Part shown: one piece after another, positions 21,539 through 28,475 of the stretch | How positions within the stretch are numbered: the first letter of the stretch is position 1 | Layout of the letters: every line of letters begins with the position of its first letter | The notes under the pieces: generated by a model | Databases searched by the model: none | Told to the model about the DNA's origin: nothing | Seen by the model: the letters and a program-made list of their open reading frames with translations, nothing else | Position numbers and translations under genes: made by a program | IMG/VR virus record: IMGVR_UViG_3300045972_000171 | Span: 1 to 32,922 of that record | Reading direction: 5' to 3' (one strand) | Source of the DNA: a virus | DNA: 32,922 bases

Positions 21539-21564
21539 GGGGCGGCGCCGAGTAGCGCCGCCCC
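21539..21564 (-). terminator. Hairpin between endolysin and scaffold genes
   Basis: Arms GGGGCGGCGC (21539-21548) and GCGCCGCCCC (21555-21564) form a 10-bp stem with a 6-base loop. It lies 11 bases after the endolysin stop and just before TCCCACCCCCGAAAG and the scaffold start. It is a third member of the late-operon hairpin family. It could end some transcripts after the endolysin or create a processed 5' end for the scaffold-capsid message. Confidence 0.65.
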
Positions 21565-21575
21565 GGTGAAACTAA

Positions 21576-22349
21576 CTAGGGGCGCTCGAGGCCGAGCGCG
21601 AAGGCCGCCCACGAGTTGGGGCCGACGAAGGCATCGAGCGGGCCCGAGTAGTCGCCGAAGCGCTGCCCGTACACTTGCACGAAGTAGGCCGTTTGGCGCC
21701 CGGCGTCGCCGTCGATCGGGCCCGAGTATTTGACGTTGGCGACGGTCGTTTGGATGCCCTTGACCGAGTTAGCGCCCCACTCGCCGTCTTCGGGGCCGTC
21801 GTAGCGGCCGCGTGCCTTTAGCGCGGTCTGAATCCGAGCCTGTAATGCCGCGTCGGGCACCCAGAACTCGAAGTCGGCGCCGACCCGGTAGACCGGCGAG
21901 CCCGTCGTGTTGCCGATGACGTCGCCGACCGGCACGCTCGCGGGAGCGGCCGAGCCCGCCTCGGGCTCGTGGGTGGCGTAGTGCCACGGCTCGCGGCCGA
22001 AGTCGGCGCCCGAGAGGTCGATGTTGTGCCACCCGAATTTAGCCATGATGGCCTTGAATCGGTCGATTCCGATAACGTTTTGAATCGCCTCTCGGTTGTC
22101 GATGTCGACGGCCGAGCGCCCGAGGACGTTGTCTTCGTAGTGGTCGCTCGCCGCACCCGCGCCCGCCGCCGATGCTTCGGCGAGATTGCGCGAGCCGCCC
22201 GAGATACCGTCGGGTGCCTCTTGAGCGTTGAGCACGACCGGGGCGATGCCCGAGGCCGAGTGGAGCTCACCGAAGGCAGCCGCAAGGCTCTCGGCGTGCC
22301 CGGCGCGAATTGTGGCATTGCTGCCGATGATCTTGACGAGGTTAGCCAT
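21576..22349 (-). CDS. Endolysin: M15-type peptidase with C-terminal cell-wall-binding repeats
   Basis: A 257-aa protein. Residues ~70-145 carry a D-Ala-D-Ala carboxypeptidase/VanY-like zinc peptidase pattern: SDHYEDNVLGRSAVDID (His and Asp ligands, with a longer loop than the usual SxHxxGxAxD), then FGW and REPWHYA (catalytic Glu and third zinc His). The C-terminal ~95 residues have repeats of the form ALKARGRYDGPEDGEWGANSVKGIQ, with YSGPIDGDAG and YSGPLDAFVG, resembling peptidoglycan-binding domains. Role: cleavage of peptidoglycan peptides at lysis. Its place between MuF and scaffold, ~14 kb from the membrane lysis cassette, is unusual, so a virion-associated entry role is also possible. 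Confidence 0.75.
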   Translation of the reverse strand: MANLVKIIGSNATIRAGHAESLAAAFGELHSASGIAPVVLNAQEAPDGISGGSRNLAEASAAGAGAASDHYEDNVLGRSAVDIDNREAIQNVIGIDRFKAIMAKFGWHNIDLSGADFGREPWHYATHEPEAGSAAPASVPVGDVIGNTTGSPVYRVGADFEFWVPDAALQARIQTALKARGRYDGPEDGEWGANSVKGIQTTVANVKYSGPIDGDAGRQTAYFVQVYGQRFGDYSGPLDAFVGPNSWAAFALGLERP

Positions 22350-22402
22350 TGCTCTCTCTTTTCGTGTCGTTGGTCGGGGGTCTTTCGCGGCGATTCTACG
22401 CG

Positions 22403-23281
22403 CTACGGGCGGCCTCGAGTAGAGAACGCGCCATTAGCGACTGACCGGCGGGCGTAGTCGATGACGCTCTTAGGCGCGTCGACGCCAGGCTCGAGCGTGG
22501 GAATGAGGTGCGCGGCCGCGTCGATTCTGACTCGCATAGATTCGCTCTCGAGACTGAATCCGCGCAACACTGAGCGGTCGGCCTCGCGCCGAAGTGCGGC
22601 CGCGTAGTCGAGCGAGCGCAACGGCTCGACCGTGCAACGGCAATGGGGATGACGCGGCGGGCCTTCGATCGCGTCGGGGTAGTAGCTCTTGGCGCCGTAG
22701 GTGAGGCCGCCCGGGAATCGCTTACCGGGCTTGCACACTCGACCCGAGTACGCGAGGCAATGCACACAAGCGTCGGTCTCGGCTATCCACACGACGGCGA
22801 AGTCGCCCGCGTCTGCCACGGCCGTCGTGCCTTCGTTGCCGCCGCGATTGATAGCGTCGCTCACGCTGCCCGATATCCGATTGGCGGCGGCGAAGATTGG
22901 GGCGACTACGGCGTCGAGGTCTACGCCCGCGGCCGCAAGCTTTTGAGCCTTGACGATGGCGGCCGACACGGCCGAGTCGATGCCAGTAACGGGCGCGAAA
23001 GCCGCCGAGCTCGGTGAGAGTTTGCTCGTAGCGAGCTCGAGCTTCGGGTAGTCGCTCAAGATCGAGAGCGCGTCGGCCCGACCGAGCCCGAAGGCTTGGC
23101 GCACGGCGGCGACGAGGCGCGCCTCGAGCTTCGGGGCGACGAGTGCGAGCACGGCAGCCTTGACGGCCTCGGGTTGGTCGGCGACGATCGCTCGCAAGGC
23201 CGTGACGTTGGCGAGAAAGCCGCCCGCCGTCGCCGCAAGCACTCGAGCCTCGAGCGCCGCGAGCTCGAGCTCGGCGCTCAA
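22403..23281 (-). CDS. MuF-like minor head protein
   Basis: A 292-aa protein from a TTG at 23281, three bases after the portal stop, with GGTAAGG upstream. The N-terminal ~150 residues are helical and Ala-rich. The C-terminal half has the SPP1 gp7/Mu gpF signature: VWIAETDACVHCLAYSGRV, GKRFPGGL and PPRHPHCRCTVEPL, with Cys/His positions conserved in the family. These proteins enter the capsid in a few copies near the portal and influence ejection. No toxin domain is fused after the MuF motif; the remaining tail is helical. Confidence 0.82.
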   Translation of the reverse strand: MSAELELAALEARVLAATAGGFLANVTALRAIVADQPEAVKAAVLALVAPKLEARLVAAVRQAFGLGRADALSILSDYPKLELATSKLSPSSAAFAPVTGIDSAVSAAIVKAQKLAAAGVDLDAVVAPIFAAANRISGSVSDAINRGGNEGTTAVADAGDFAVVWIAETDACVHCLAYSGRVCKPGKRFPGGLTYGAKSYYPDAIEGPPRHPHCRCTVEPLRSLDYAAALRREADRSVLRGFSLESESMRVRIDAAAHLIPTLEPGVDAPKSVIDYARRSVANGAFSTRGRP

Positions 23282-23284
23282 GGG

Positions 23285-24874
23285 CTAAGCCTTACCGAAG
23301 CTTGGCGCGACGACCGGGAGACCGAGCGCGACCGGCACGCCCGGCGTACCTTCGCCGCGGGCCTCGGTGAGTAGCCACGGCAGCGCCGCCGCCACCTCGC
23401 GGTCGGTAATGGCGCCGAGCGTGATAGCCGTGCCGAAGTCTTTGAGCGCCGTGCCGAGCGCCTTGGCGTTGTCGGGCGTGAGGTGCGGGTCGCCGTCGGG
23501 ATACCAAGAATCCACTTGCTCGTCGGTATAGCCCGCCTCGAGCAAGGCGTCGCGCACGGGCACGCCGTTCGCAATCTTGAGGCCGACGAGCTCAATGCCC
23601 TCTTTATCGTTCTCGGTCTCGGTCGGTAGCCAATTGACCGACACGGGCGCCTCGACGCCCATTGTGGCGAGGATTGTGTCGGCAAGATCGAGGTGAGCTC
23701 GACCGAGTGCGCGCTTGACCTTGCGAGCGTGCTTATTGATTCGGCCCGATGCCCGGCGGCGGCTCTCGCCCGAGGGTTGGTCGCCGCCCATGTCGAATTC
23801 AAAGAGCGGCGTGCCCGTCGAGACCGCCATCGCGCGCACGTACCAATCGAGGTTTTTGAGAAAGTTATCACTCGTGGTCGCGTCGTAGGTGCCGGTCGCC
23901 TTGATTCCCTTGAGTATGGCGATAGCGCCCGGCACGGTGTGAACCTTGCTCTTGCCGCTCGTCGGCTTGAGCATCCCATCGGGCCGGTCGTTGACGCCAG
24001 GCCCATCGGTGCCGAAGTCGTCGTCGATGTCGTCATCGAGCTCGGCGAGCGGGTCGGCGAGCGCCCACCGCGCCGGGAATCCTTGAGAGTCGACCGTTGA
24101 GAGGTTGGTCGCGCTTATCTTCGTGATGGCGTCTTGGGGCCCGAAGGCTTTGCGGTGCACGGGCACGCCATAGGGGCGCCCGTCGATCGCGTAGTGCACG
24201 ATGAGCATACGGCCGCCGCTATGGGGCACTCGCTCGCTGCCAGGCGTGCCCTCGGCGTCGAGCGACGGCGCGAATTCGTCGGCCTTGGGCACGATGTCTT
24301 CGTCACGGCTCTCGGCGTCGGCGGCGAGCGACACGGTCGCGTCGTCGTAGTAGACATTGGCGTACCAAGTGCCACCCGAGCGCCACCGCTTGACGCCAAA
24401 GAGCTTCGTGCGGCCGTCTTTGCTCGAGTAGACGACGACCGTGGTGAGCGGTGAGCTCCCGATCGTCTTGATATCGACGGCGTGCCCGGCGGCGTCTTCG
24501 CTTTGGGGGTCGATGATGCCGTAATAGTCGCCGAAGTAAGCGGCCTTGCGGTGCCAGTCGTCGGCCTCGTCTTCGAAGTCGTTGTCGTCGAGCACGGCGG
24601 CGAGTCGGTCGCCGTTAGGCCCGTCGGCGATGACGCTCGAGAGCTCGATCTTGTCGACGAGCGCGTCAACGGGCACGTTGGCGAAGCTAAGTGGGTGCGC
24701 TTGGGCGCTCTTTTCGAGCGCTGCCTTGACCATCGGGCTCGCACTAATTTCGGCGGCCGTGCCGTCGTAGTAAGCCTTGCGAAGCTTGTATGCGGGGCCC
24801 ATGTCGGCGATGAGCGCCAGGCCGCGGCCGAGGTCTCTAAGTACGTCGGCGAGGTCAAGAGGCGCGTCGGTCAT
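23285..24874 (-). CDS. Portal protein (SPP1 gp6-like)
   Basis: A 529-aa protein. It begins with a helical segment (LADVLRDLGRGLALIADMGPAYKLRKAYYDG). It then has FANVPVDALVDKIELSSV, WHRKAAYFGDYYGIIDPQ, FGVKRW, a clip and stem region with DAITKISATNLSTVDSQGFPARWAL, and late AMAVSTGTPLFEFDMGGDQPSGESRRRAS with a long basic helix, all typical of actinophage portals. It forms the dodecameric channel at one capsid vertex and docks the terminase. It lies between large terminase and MuF, as expected. An acidic insert (LAELDDDIDDDFG) is prominent. Confidence 0.88.
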   Translation of the reverse strand: MTDAPLDLADVLRDLGRGLALIADMGPAYKLRKAYYDGTAAEISASPMVKAALEKSAQAHPLSFANVPVDALVDKIELSSVIADGPNGDRLAAVLDDNDFEDEADDWHRKAAYFGDYYGIIDPQSEDAAGHAVDIKTIGSSPLTTVVVYSSKDGRTKLFGVKRWRSGGTWYANVYYDDATVSLAADAESRDEDIVPKADEFAPSLDAEGTPGSERVPHSGGRMLIVHYAIDGRPYGVPVHRKAFGPQDAITKISATNLSTVDSQGFPARWALADPLAELDDDIDDDFGTDGPGVNDRPDGMLKPTSGKSKVHTVPGAIAILKGIKATGTYDATTSDNFLKNLDWYVRAMAVSTGTPLFEFDMGGDQPSGESRRRASGRINKHARKVKRALGRAHLDLADTILATMGVEAPVSVNWLPTETENDKEGIELVGLKIANGVPVRDALLEAGYTDEQVDSWYPDGDPHLTPDNAKALGTALKDFGTAITLGAITDREVAAALPWLLTEARGEGTPGVPVALGLPVVAPSFGKA

Positions 24875-24894
24875 GGCGGGATGCTATCACGAGC

Positions 24895-26442
24895 TCACGC
24901 ATAGCCCGCCGTCTCGCCACCCACTTTCACGCGCTTAGGCCGGTCGAGAAAGTAGGCGATGCCGCTGCCCGTGGCGTCGACCATGTCGTCATGCGGGGCG
25001 TTAGGGAAGGCGACCATTTGAGCCTCGAGCTCGGTGAGCCCGGCGACGTGCTTGACATGCCCGCGTTGGTAGTGGGTGAGCACGTTGGCGGCGCGCACGG
25101 GCTTCGGCACGCTTTGGCTCAACGTCTTCACGGGCACGGGAAGGCCCCAAAGTATCGCCTTCCACGTGTCGCCGCCCTGATTTACCTCGACGAGCACGAG
25201 CGTCTTGTGCCCGCGGCCGAGCGCGTCGCTCGCTTCGTTCATCGCCGTCAAGCGCAAGCTCGCCGGGTCTTGCTTGACTTGTATGCACTTGAGCACAACG
25301 CACCGATTGATCGATTGCGCCCACCCGATGACGGCGACGCCCGTGTAGTCGCTCGAGTCTTTCGTGGTGACGGCAGGGTCGAGGCTAATCACCTCGTGAG
25401 TTACGAGCTCGAGCACGGCGGCCGCGTCTCGATCAAAGTCTTCGAGGTGCCAATAATCGCCGTCGGCGCCGACCGGGTCGTTGGCGTAGTTCTTGGCGTA
25501 GGTGCGAGTGTGCTCGATCGACTCGAGAAAGGTGAGCGACCACTTGGCGGGCCACACCGAGCGGCGCGTGCCGTCGTCGTTGGTCACGATTGCCGGGTAG
25601 TGGTGCACCTCGAAGCGCTCTTCGGCGACCCACTTAAGCGAGTCGGGCAGCGCTTCGTCTTTGGCTAGTAGCTGCCCGGCGTTGACGAGTTGGTGAATGA
25701 TCGAGCCCGCCATCGTGACCGTGCCGACGACGACGACGCGGGCGTACACGTTGAGCGGCAGAATCGCGTCTCGCAACGTGCCGAGCCTTTTCTCGGCGAG
25801 CTTGCTCGAGTACTTAGCCTCTTCGGGCTCGATGTCGTCGAGCACGATGAGGTCGGGGCGCTTGTTGCCGACCTTGAGCCCGAGGTTAGCCGAGTCCATA
25901 CCCGAGGCCGCGAAGACGAAGCCCGAGCGTGCATGGTAGAGGCTCACCCGGTCGGCTTCGGTCGTGCCGCGGCCTCGAGTGCGCGCTTGCACGAGCTCGG
26001 GGTAGTCCGTTCGCAAGAGCGAGTTAGTGTCGAGCTCGGCCTTGAAAGAGGCGAGGTGAGTCTCGGCTTGGGTCGACGTGTGTGCGAAGGCCGCGACGAA
26101 TTCGACGTGACCATGCGCGGCTGCCCATAGCGGCAGGATGAGAAACCACCACGTCGACTTGCCCACCTCGCGCGGGCCCACCTCGACGCGGCGCCCCTCT
26201 TGCGGCTCGCTCGGCGTGGTGCGCCACGTCTTCGCGGCGTCGACCCAAGCGAGGTGCACGTCGCTCAGGGTTATCGGCGAGCCCTCTTGGGTCTTGTCTT
26301 TCAAGTGGTGCCCGAGGTAGAGCACGGCGAAGGCGAGCGGGTCGTTGCGCGTGGCGGCGATACGTGACGCGGGGTAGCTATGCGCGGGCCCCTCGATGTC
26401 GAGCTCGGGCTTCGAGACGTGCGCCTTGAGCCGTGCACTCAC
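24895..26442 (-). CDS. Terminase large subunit
   Basis: About 515 aa. It is the packaging motor ATPase with a C-terminal nuclease. Using the GTG at 26442 as residue 1: Walker A-like GPREVGKST at 89-97, Walker B LIVLDDIE near 198-205, coupling motif VVGTVTM near 239-244, nuclease acidic residues in SLDPA (Asp 355), LVEVN (Glu 419) and HDDMVDA (484-490). The frame is open up to 26514, overlapping the zinc-protein gene. I prefer 26442, just after that gene's stop, but a GTG at 26478 is possible and neither has a strong ribosome site. The lack of a convincing start suggests translational coupling. Confidence 0.88.
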   Translation of the reverse strand: MSARLKAHVSKPELDIEGPAHSYPASRIAATRNDPLAFAVLYLGHHLKDKTQEGSPITLSDVHLAWVDAAKTWRTTPSEPQEGRRVEVGPREVGKSTWWFLILPLWAAAHGHVEFVAAFAHTSTQAETHLASFKAELDTNSLLRTDYPELVQARTRGRGTTEADRVSLYHARSGFVFAASGMDSANLGLKVGNKRPDLIVLDDIEPEEAKYSSKLAEKRLGTLRDAILPLNVYARVVVVGTVTMAGSIIHQLVNAGQLLAKDEALPDSLKWVAEERFEVHHYPAIVTNDDGTRRSVWPAKWSLTFLESIEHTRTYAKNYANDPVGADGDYWHLEDFDRDAAAVLELVTHEVISLDPAVTTKDSSDYTGVAVIGWAQSINRCVVLKCIQVKQDPASLRLTAMNEASDALGRGHKTLVLVEVNQGGDTWKAILWGLPVPVKTLSQSVPKPVRAANVLTHYQRGHVKHVAGLTELEAQMVAFPNAPHDDMVDATGSGIAYFLDRPKRVKVGGETAGYA

Positions 26443-26465
26443 TCGCTCGAGCTCGTCGCGCGGGT

Positions 26466-27053
26466 CTAGAGCTCCCACGTGTGCGGCCCGTCGTGCCCGG
26501 CGAGCAAGACACAACGGCCCCTCGGGATGATGACGCCAGGCACGTCGACGAGCTCACCGGGTATCCATTGCAAGGCATCGCACGCGCCCGCGAAGGTGCC
26601 AGGCTCGACCGTCGGCGGGATGACGAGCACGGGCGGCGACGCGACGGCGCCTTCGCCCACGTGGAAGGCGAGAGGCGCAACGACGGCAAGGTGCCCCGCC
26701 GGGTCGCTAAGCCAACACGGGCACGGCTTGGGCTCGTCGAGGTCGTTGTTCCACGAGTCGCCGCCACAATTGCGATGCTTGCCCGCGGCGCACTCGGGGC
26801 ACGGCGGCGTCGCTTCGAAGTCGGCGGGCAGCGCGTCGGCGACGTCGGTATCGAACGGCTCGTCGGGGTCGTAGCTTTCGGCGAGCTCGACGGGCGTGAC
26901 CTCATCCCAGCGTAGGTGCTCGACGTGTTGGCCTTCGTGCCCGGCGGGCAACATGCAACGCACGAGCCCCTTGGTATTGGCGCCGCCCACGATGAGGTAA
27001 GCCGTGCTCGTGCACGTCTCGGGACTAGTCGTTGGTACGTCACTCGTGGTCAT
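26466..27053 (-). CDS. Cys/His-rich zinc-binding hypothetical protein
   Basis: A 195-aa protein. Two copies of an actinobacterial-style motif CxLxxGHxGxH flank the protein: CMLPAGHEGQH at about residues 33-43 and CVLLAGHDGPH near 181-191. The centre has CPECAAGKHRNCGGDSWNNDL ... CPCW ... GH, a further Cys/His cluster resembling proteins of mycobacteriophages. At least two zinc sites are likely. It lies between small and large terminase, overlapping the small-terminase gene by 14 bases, so a DNA-packaging or early late-phase role is possible. It could also be passenger cargo. Function unknown. Confidence 0.7.
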   Translation of the reverse strand: MTTSDVPTTSPETCTSTAYLIVGGANTKGLVRCMLPAGHEGQHVEHLRWDEVTPVELAESYDPDEPFDTDVADALPADFEATPPCPECAAGKHRNCGGDSWNNDLDEPKPCPCWLSDPAGHLAVVAPLAFHVGEGAVASPPVLVIPPTVEPGTFAGACDALQWIPGELVDVPGVIIPRGRCVLLAGHDGPHTWEL

Positions 27054-27633
27054 GTGCTTGCTCTCTTTCGGGGGGCGAGTCGATTAGGTCAAGTTGGCGC
27101 TCGAGCTCGGCGATAGCGCTCTCGGTGGCGCTCGTCGTGGTGACGCTCACCTCGATCGCGGCGTCGAGGCCGAGTAGCTTGCGACGTTGCACGCCGACCT
27201 CTCTGAGCTCACGCCAGGCCGCTAGGCGCACTTTCTCGTCGCGTAGCGGCACGAGGCGCACCCATCGGGGCTCGGTGAGTAGGGCGTCGATCGTGATGCC
27301 GAGCGCCGCGGCGAGTTTGCGCGCTGCCGCTTCGTCGACGGGCCCGAGAAAGGCGCGTATGCCTTGGGCTTGCTCGGCGAGGTCTTCGAGCTCGCTCTCG
27401 CGCCACTCGTCTCGAGTCGCGTCGTTCTCGGTCGCCCACGTGGTGCGATAATCCTTCGCCCGTCGAATGAGCACGGGGCGGCTTATCGAGTAGCCGAGGC
27501 CCCCTTGGTCGACGGGCAGCTTGACGCGGTCTTCCATGTCGCGGAATGTGACGCGCTCGCGCCAACGATCGAACGCCCACCGCTCTTCGGTGGCGATTTT
27601 CAAGTTGCGAAGCTCGGGTTCACGGCTTGCCAT
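27040..27633 (-). CDS. Putative terminase small subunit
   Basis: A 197-aa protein. The N-terminal ~60 residues (EERWAFDRWRERVTFRDMEDRVKLPVDQGGLGYSISRPVLIRRAKDY) look like a helix-turn-helix DNA-binding domain. The centre is a charged helix, and the C-terminal part (RKLLGLDAAIEVSVTT ... IAELERQLDLID) resembles the oligomerisation end of actinophage small terminases, where a LGLDAP-type motif is common. It is upstream of large terminase with one gene between. It should recognise the packaging site. Assignment is by pattern and position. Confidence 0.7.
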   Translation of the reverse strand: MASREPELRNLKIATEERWAFDRWRERVTFRDMEDRVKLPVDQGGLGYSISRPVLIRRAKDYRTTWATENDATRDEWRESELEDLAEQAQGIRAFLGPVDEAAARKLAAALGITIDALLTEPRWVRLVPLRDEKVRLAAWRELREVGVQRRKLLGLDAAIEVSVTTTSATESAIAELERQLDLIDSPPEREQAHDHE

Positions 27634-27637
27634 GCGC

Positions 27638-28042
27638 TCACTTTAGCTCTCGTAGGCGCGCCGACACGGCGCTAACGCCCACCCAAACGCCGAAGGGCGA
27701 GGCGATGAGCTTGGCGCGCATGCCGTCGACGTAGCCCGTGGGCAGCATCGCGCGAGCGCTACCGGCGCCGTGCATCGCTTCACGCGGGGCGGCTACCGAC
27801 TCGTAGGCAACGCGGTTCTCGTGCCATGTGGCGCCCGTTGTGTGACCGTCGACCCAATACGCGCGAAAGCCCAGGCGCTTAGCTCGGTGGCTGCCCTCGA
27901 GCACGAAGGCGCCACGCTCAGTCATCGCGCTCGAGACCTCGAAGCCGCGAAGGGTGGCGAGCGCGGCGAGGGTCTTGGCGCTCGCGGGGACGACCAAGGG
28001 CGCCGGGCTAGATATGGGCAACGCTAAAGGCGAGGTAATCAC
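27638..28042 (-). CDS. Hypothetical protein, first gene of late operon, possibly leaderless
   Basis: A 134-aa protein from a GTG at 28042, which lies six bases after a TAGCGT -10 box, so the message probably starts at or next to the start codon. The N-terminus is Ala/Pro/Leu-rich. Residues ~25-90 form a small alpha/beta unit (TLAALATLRGFEVSSAMTERGAFVLEGSHRAKRLGFRAYWVDGH). The C-terminal segment has GVWVGVSAVSARLREL. No catalytic motif. It stops four bases before the small terminase start. As first late product it could be a regulator, but that is speculation. Confidence 0.6.
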   Translation of the reverse strand: MITSPLALPISSPAPLVVPASAKTLAALATLRGFEVSSAMTERGAFVLEGSHRAKRLGFRAYWVDGHTTGATWHENRVAYESVAAPREAMHGAGSARAMLPTGYVDGMRAKLIASPFGVWVGVSAVSARLRELK

Positions 28043-28048
28043 TCGACA

Positions 28049-28069
28049 ACGCTACCATTGGCGCGCCAA
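28049..28069 (-). promoter_or_regulatory. Leftward late promoter (-10 TAGCGT) with perfect palindromic operator
   Basis: On the minus strand, TTGGCGCGCCAA (28069-28058) is followed by TGG, the -10 TAGCGT (28054-28049), six bases and the GTG start at 28042. The palindrome is perfect and matches the TTGGCGAGCCAA found in the same position in the regulator's promoter. No good -35 is seen upstream (GGTGGT at 17 bases), so an activator or extra sigma contacts may be needed. It would control the ~21-kb structural and lysis operon. Confidence 0.6.
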
Positions 28070-28086
28070 CGACCACCACTCGACTC

Positions 28087-28297
28087 GCTAAGTGCCGACA
28101 ATCCGCCCCGCTAAGGGCAATTCTCGCTATTCCCGCTTTTTTAGTAACTCTCTACACATGCGCGCGTAAGGGGTTACCAACTGAGTGGGAATAGTGGGAA
28201 TCGGGAATAATTCGCCCTTAGCTCTCGAATTTCGGCGTGCTAAGACGCCCGGGCAGCGCTTCGAGGGCCCTTAGCACGCCCTAAACACGGCGCTAAG
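28087..28297. repeat. Six GCTAAG repeats and GGGAAT cluster: candidate replication origin/iterons
   Basis: GCTAAG or its complement occurs at 28087, 28110, 28217, 28239, 28270 and 28292. Two copies form a 9-bp perfect inverted repeat CGTGCTAAG/CTTAGCACG (28236-28244 and 28270-28278). GGGAAT occurs at 28187, 28196 and 28203, with ATTCCC at 28129. A locally A+T-rich stretch (TTTTTTAGTAAC at 28137-28148) lies inside. The region is intergenic, divergent and next to the replication genes, like iteron-type origins of primase-helicase replicons. Confidence 0.5.
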
Positions 28298-28302
28298 CAA
28301 AC

Positions 28303-28333
28303 TTGCACCCGGCGGCGTGGTGTGCACTAGGCT
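28303..28333 (+). promoter_or_regulatory. Rightward replication-operon promoter without operator
   Basis: TTGCAC (28303-28308) and TAGGCT (28328-28333) are separated by 19 bases. CACTAGGCT is identical to the -10 region of the promoter at 1691-1720. The spacer lacks the TTGACG..CCAC element found in the other two rightward promoters and the 5' hairpin is not present in the same form. This would make it independent of the proposed repressor and suits immediate expression of replication genes. Confidence 0.5.
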
Positions 28334-28426
28334 GCCTCTTGGGTCGTGGAGACTCAACGCACCCGGTGACGTGTAATTAGCAAGAGCGGCCTCTTGGGTT
28401 AGCGGCAGACGAAAGCCGCCGGGTGC
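28305..28426 (+). repeat. Tandem ~54-bp imperfect repeat with inverted ends, upstream of replication genes
   Basis: GCACCCGG starts at 28305 and 28359 (54 apart), and GCCTCTTGGGT at 28334 and 28389 (55 apart), marking two imperfect tandem units. The first unit's GCACCCGGCGGC is perfectly complementary to GCCGCCGGGTGC at 28415-28426. The second unit's GCACCCGG can compete for the same partner. Further hairpins lie inside: CAAGAG-CGGC-CTCTTG (28381-28396) and GCGGC/GCCGC (from 28402). CGTGGAGA at 28345 matches TCTCCACG downstream. It may be a folded leader RNA or part of the origin. Confidence 0.55.
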
Positions 28427-28475
28427 GTGCCCTCCACGCTCGGCAACTCTCCACGATGAAAGGCAGACCCCCCCG

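Noticed and set aside
26443-26514. Terminase large subunit starting at 26514
   Set aside because: This extension lies within the zinc-protein gene, is Arg/Ala-rich, and adds no recognisable domain. A start near 26442 or 26478 is preferred, though not proved.
28305-28426. Possible CRISPR array because of ~54-bp spaced repeats
   Set aside because: There are only two imperfect units, the repeated blocks are short and unequal, there are no uniform spacers, and no cas genes occur anywhere. The Cas4-like exonuclease is a phage recombination type.
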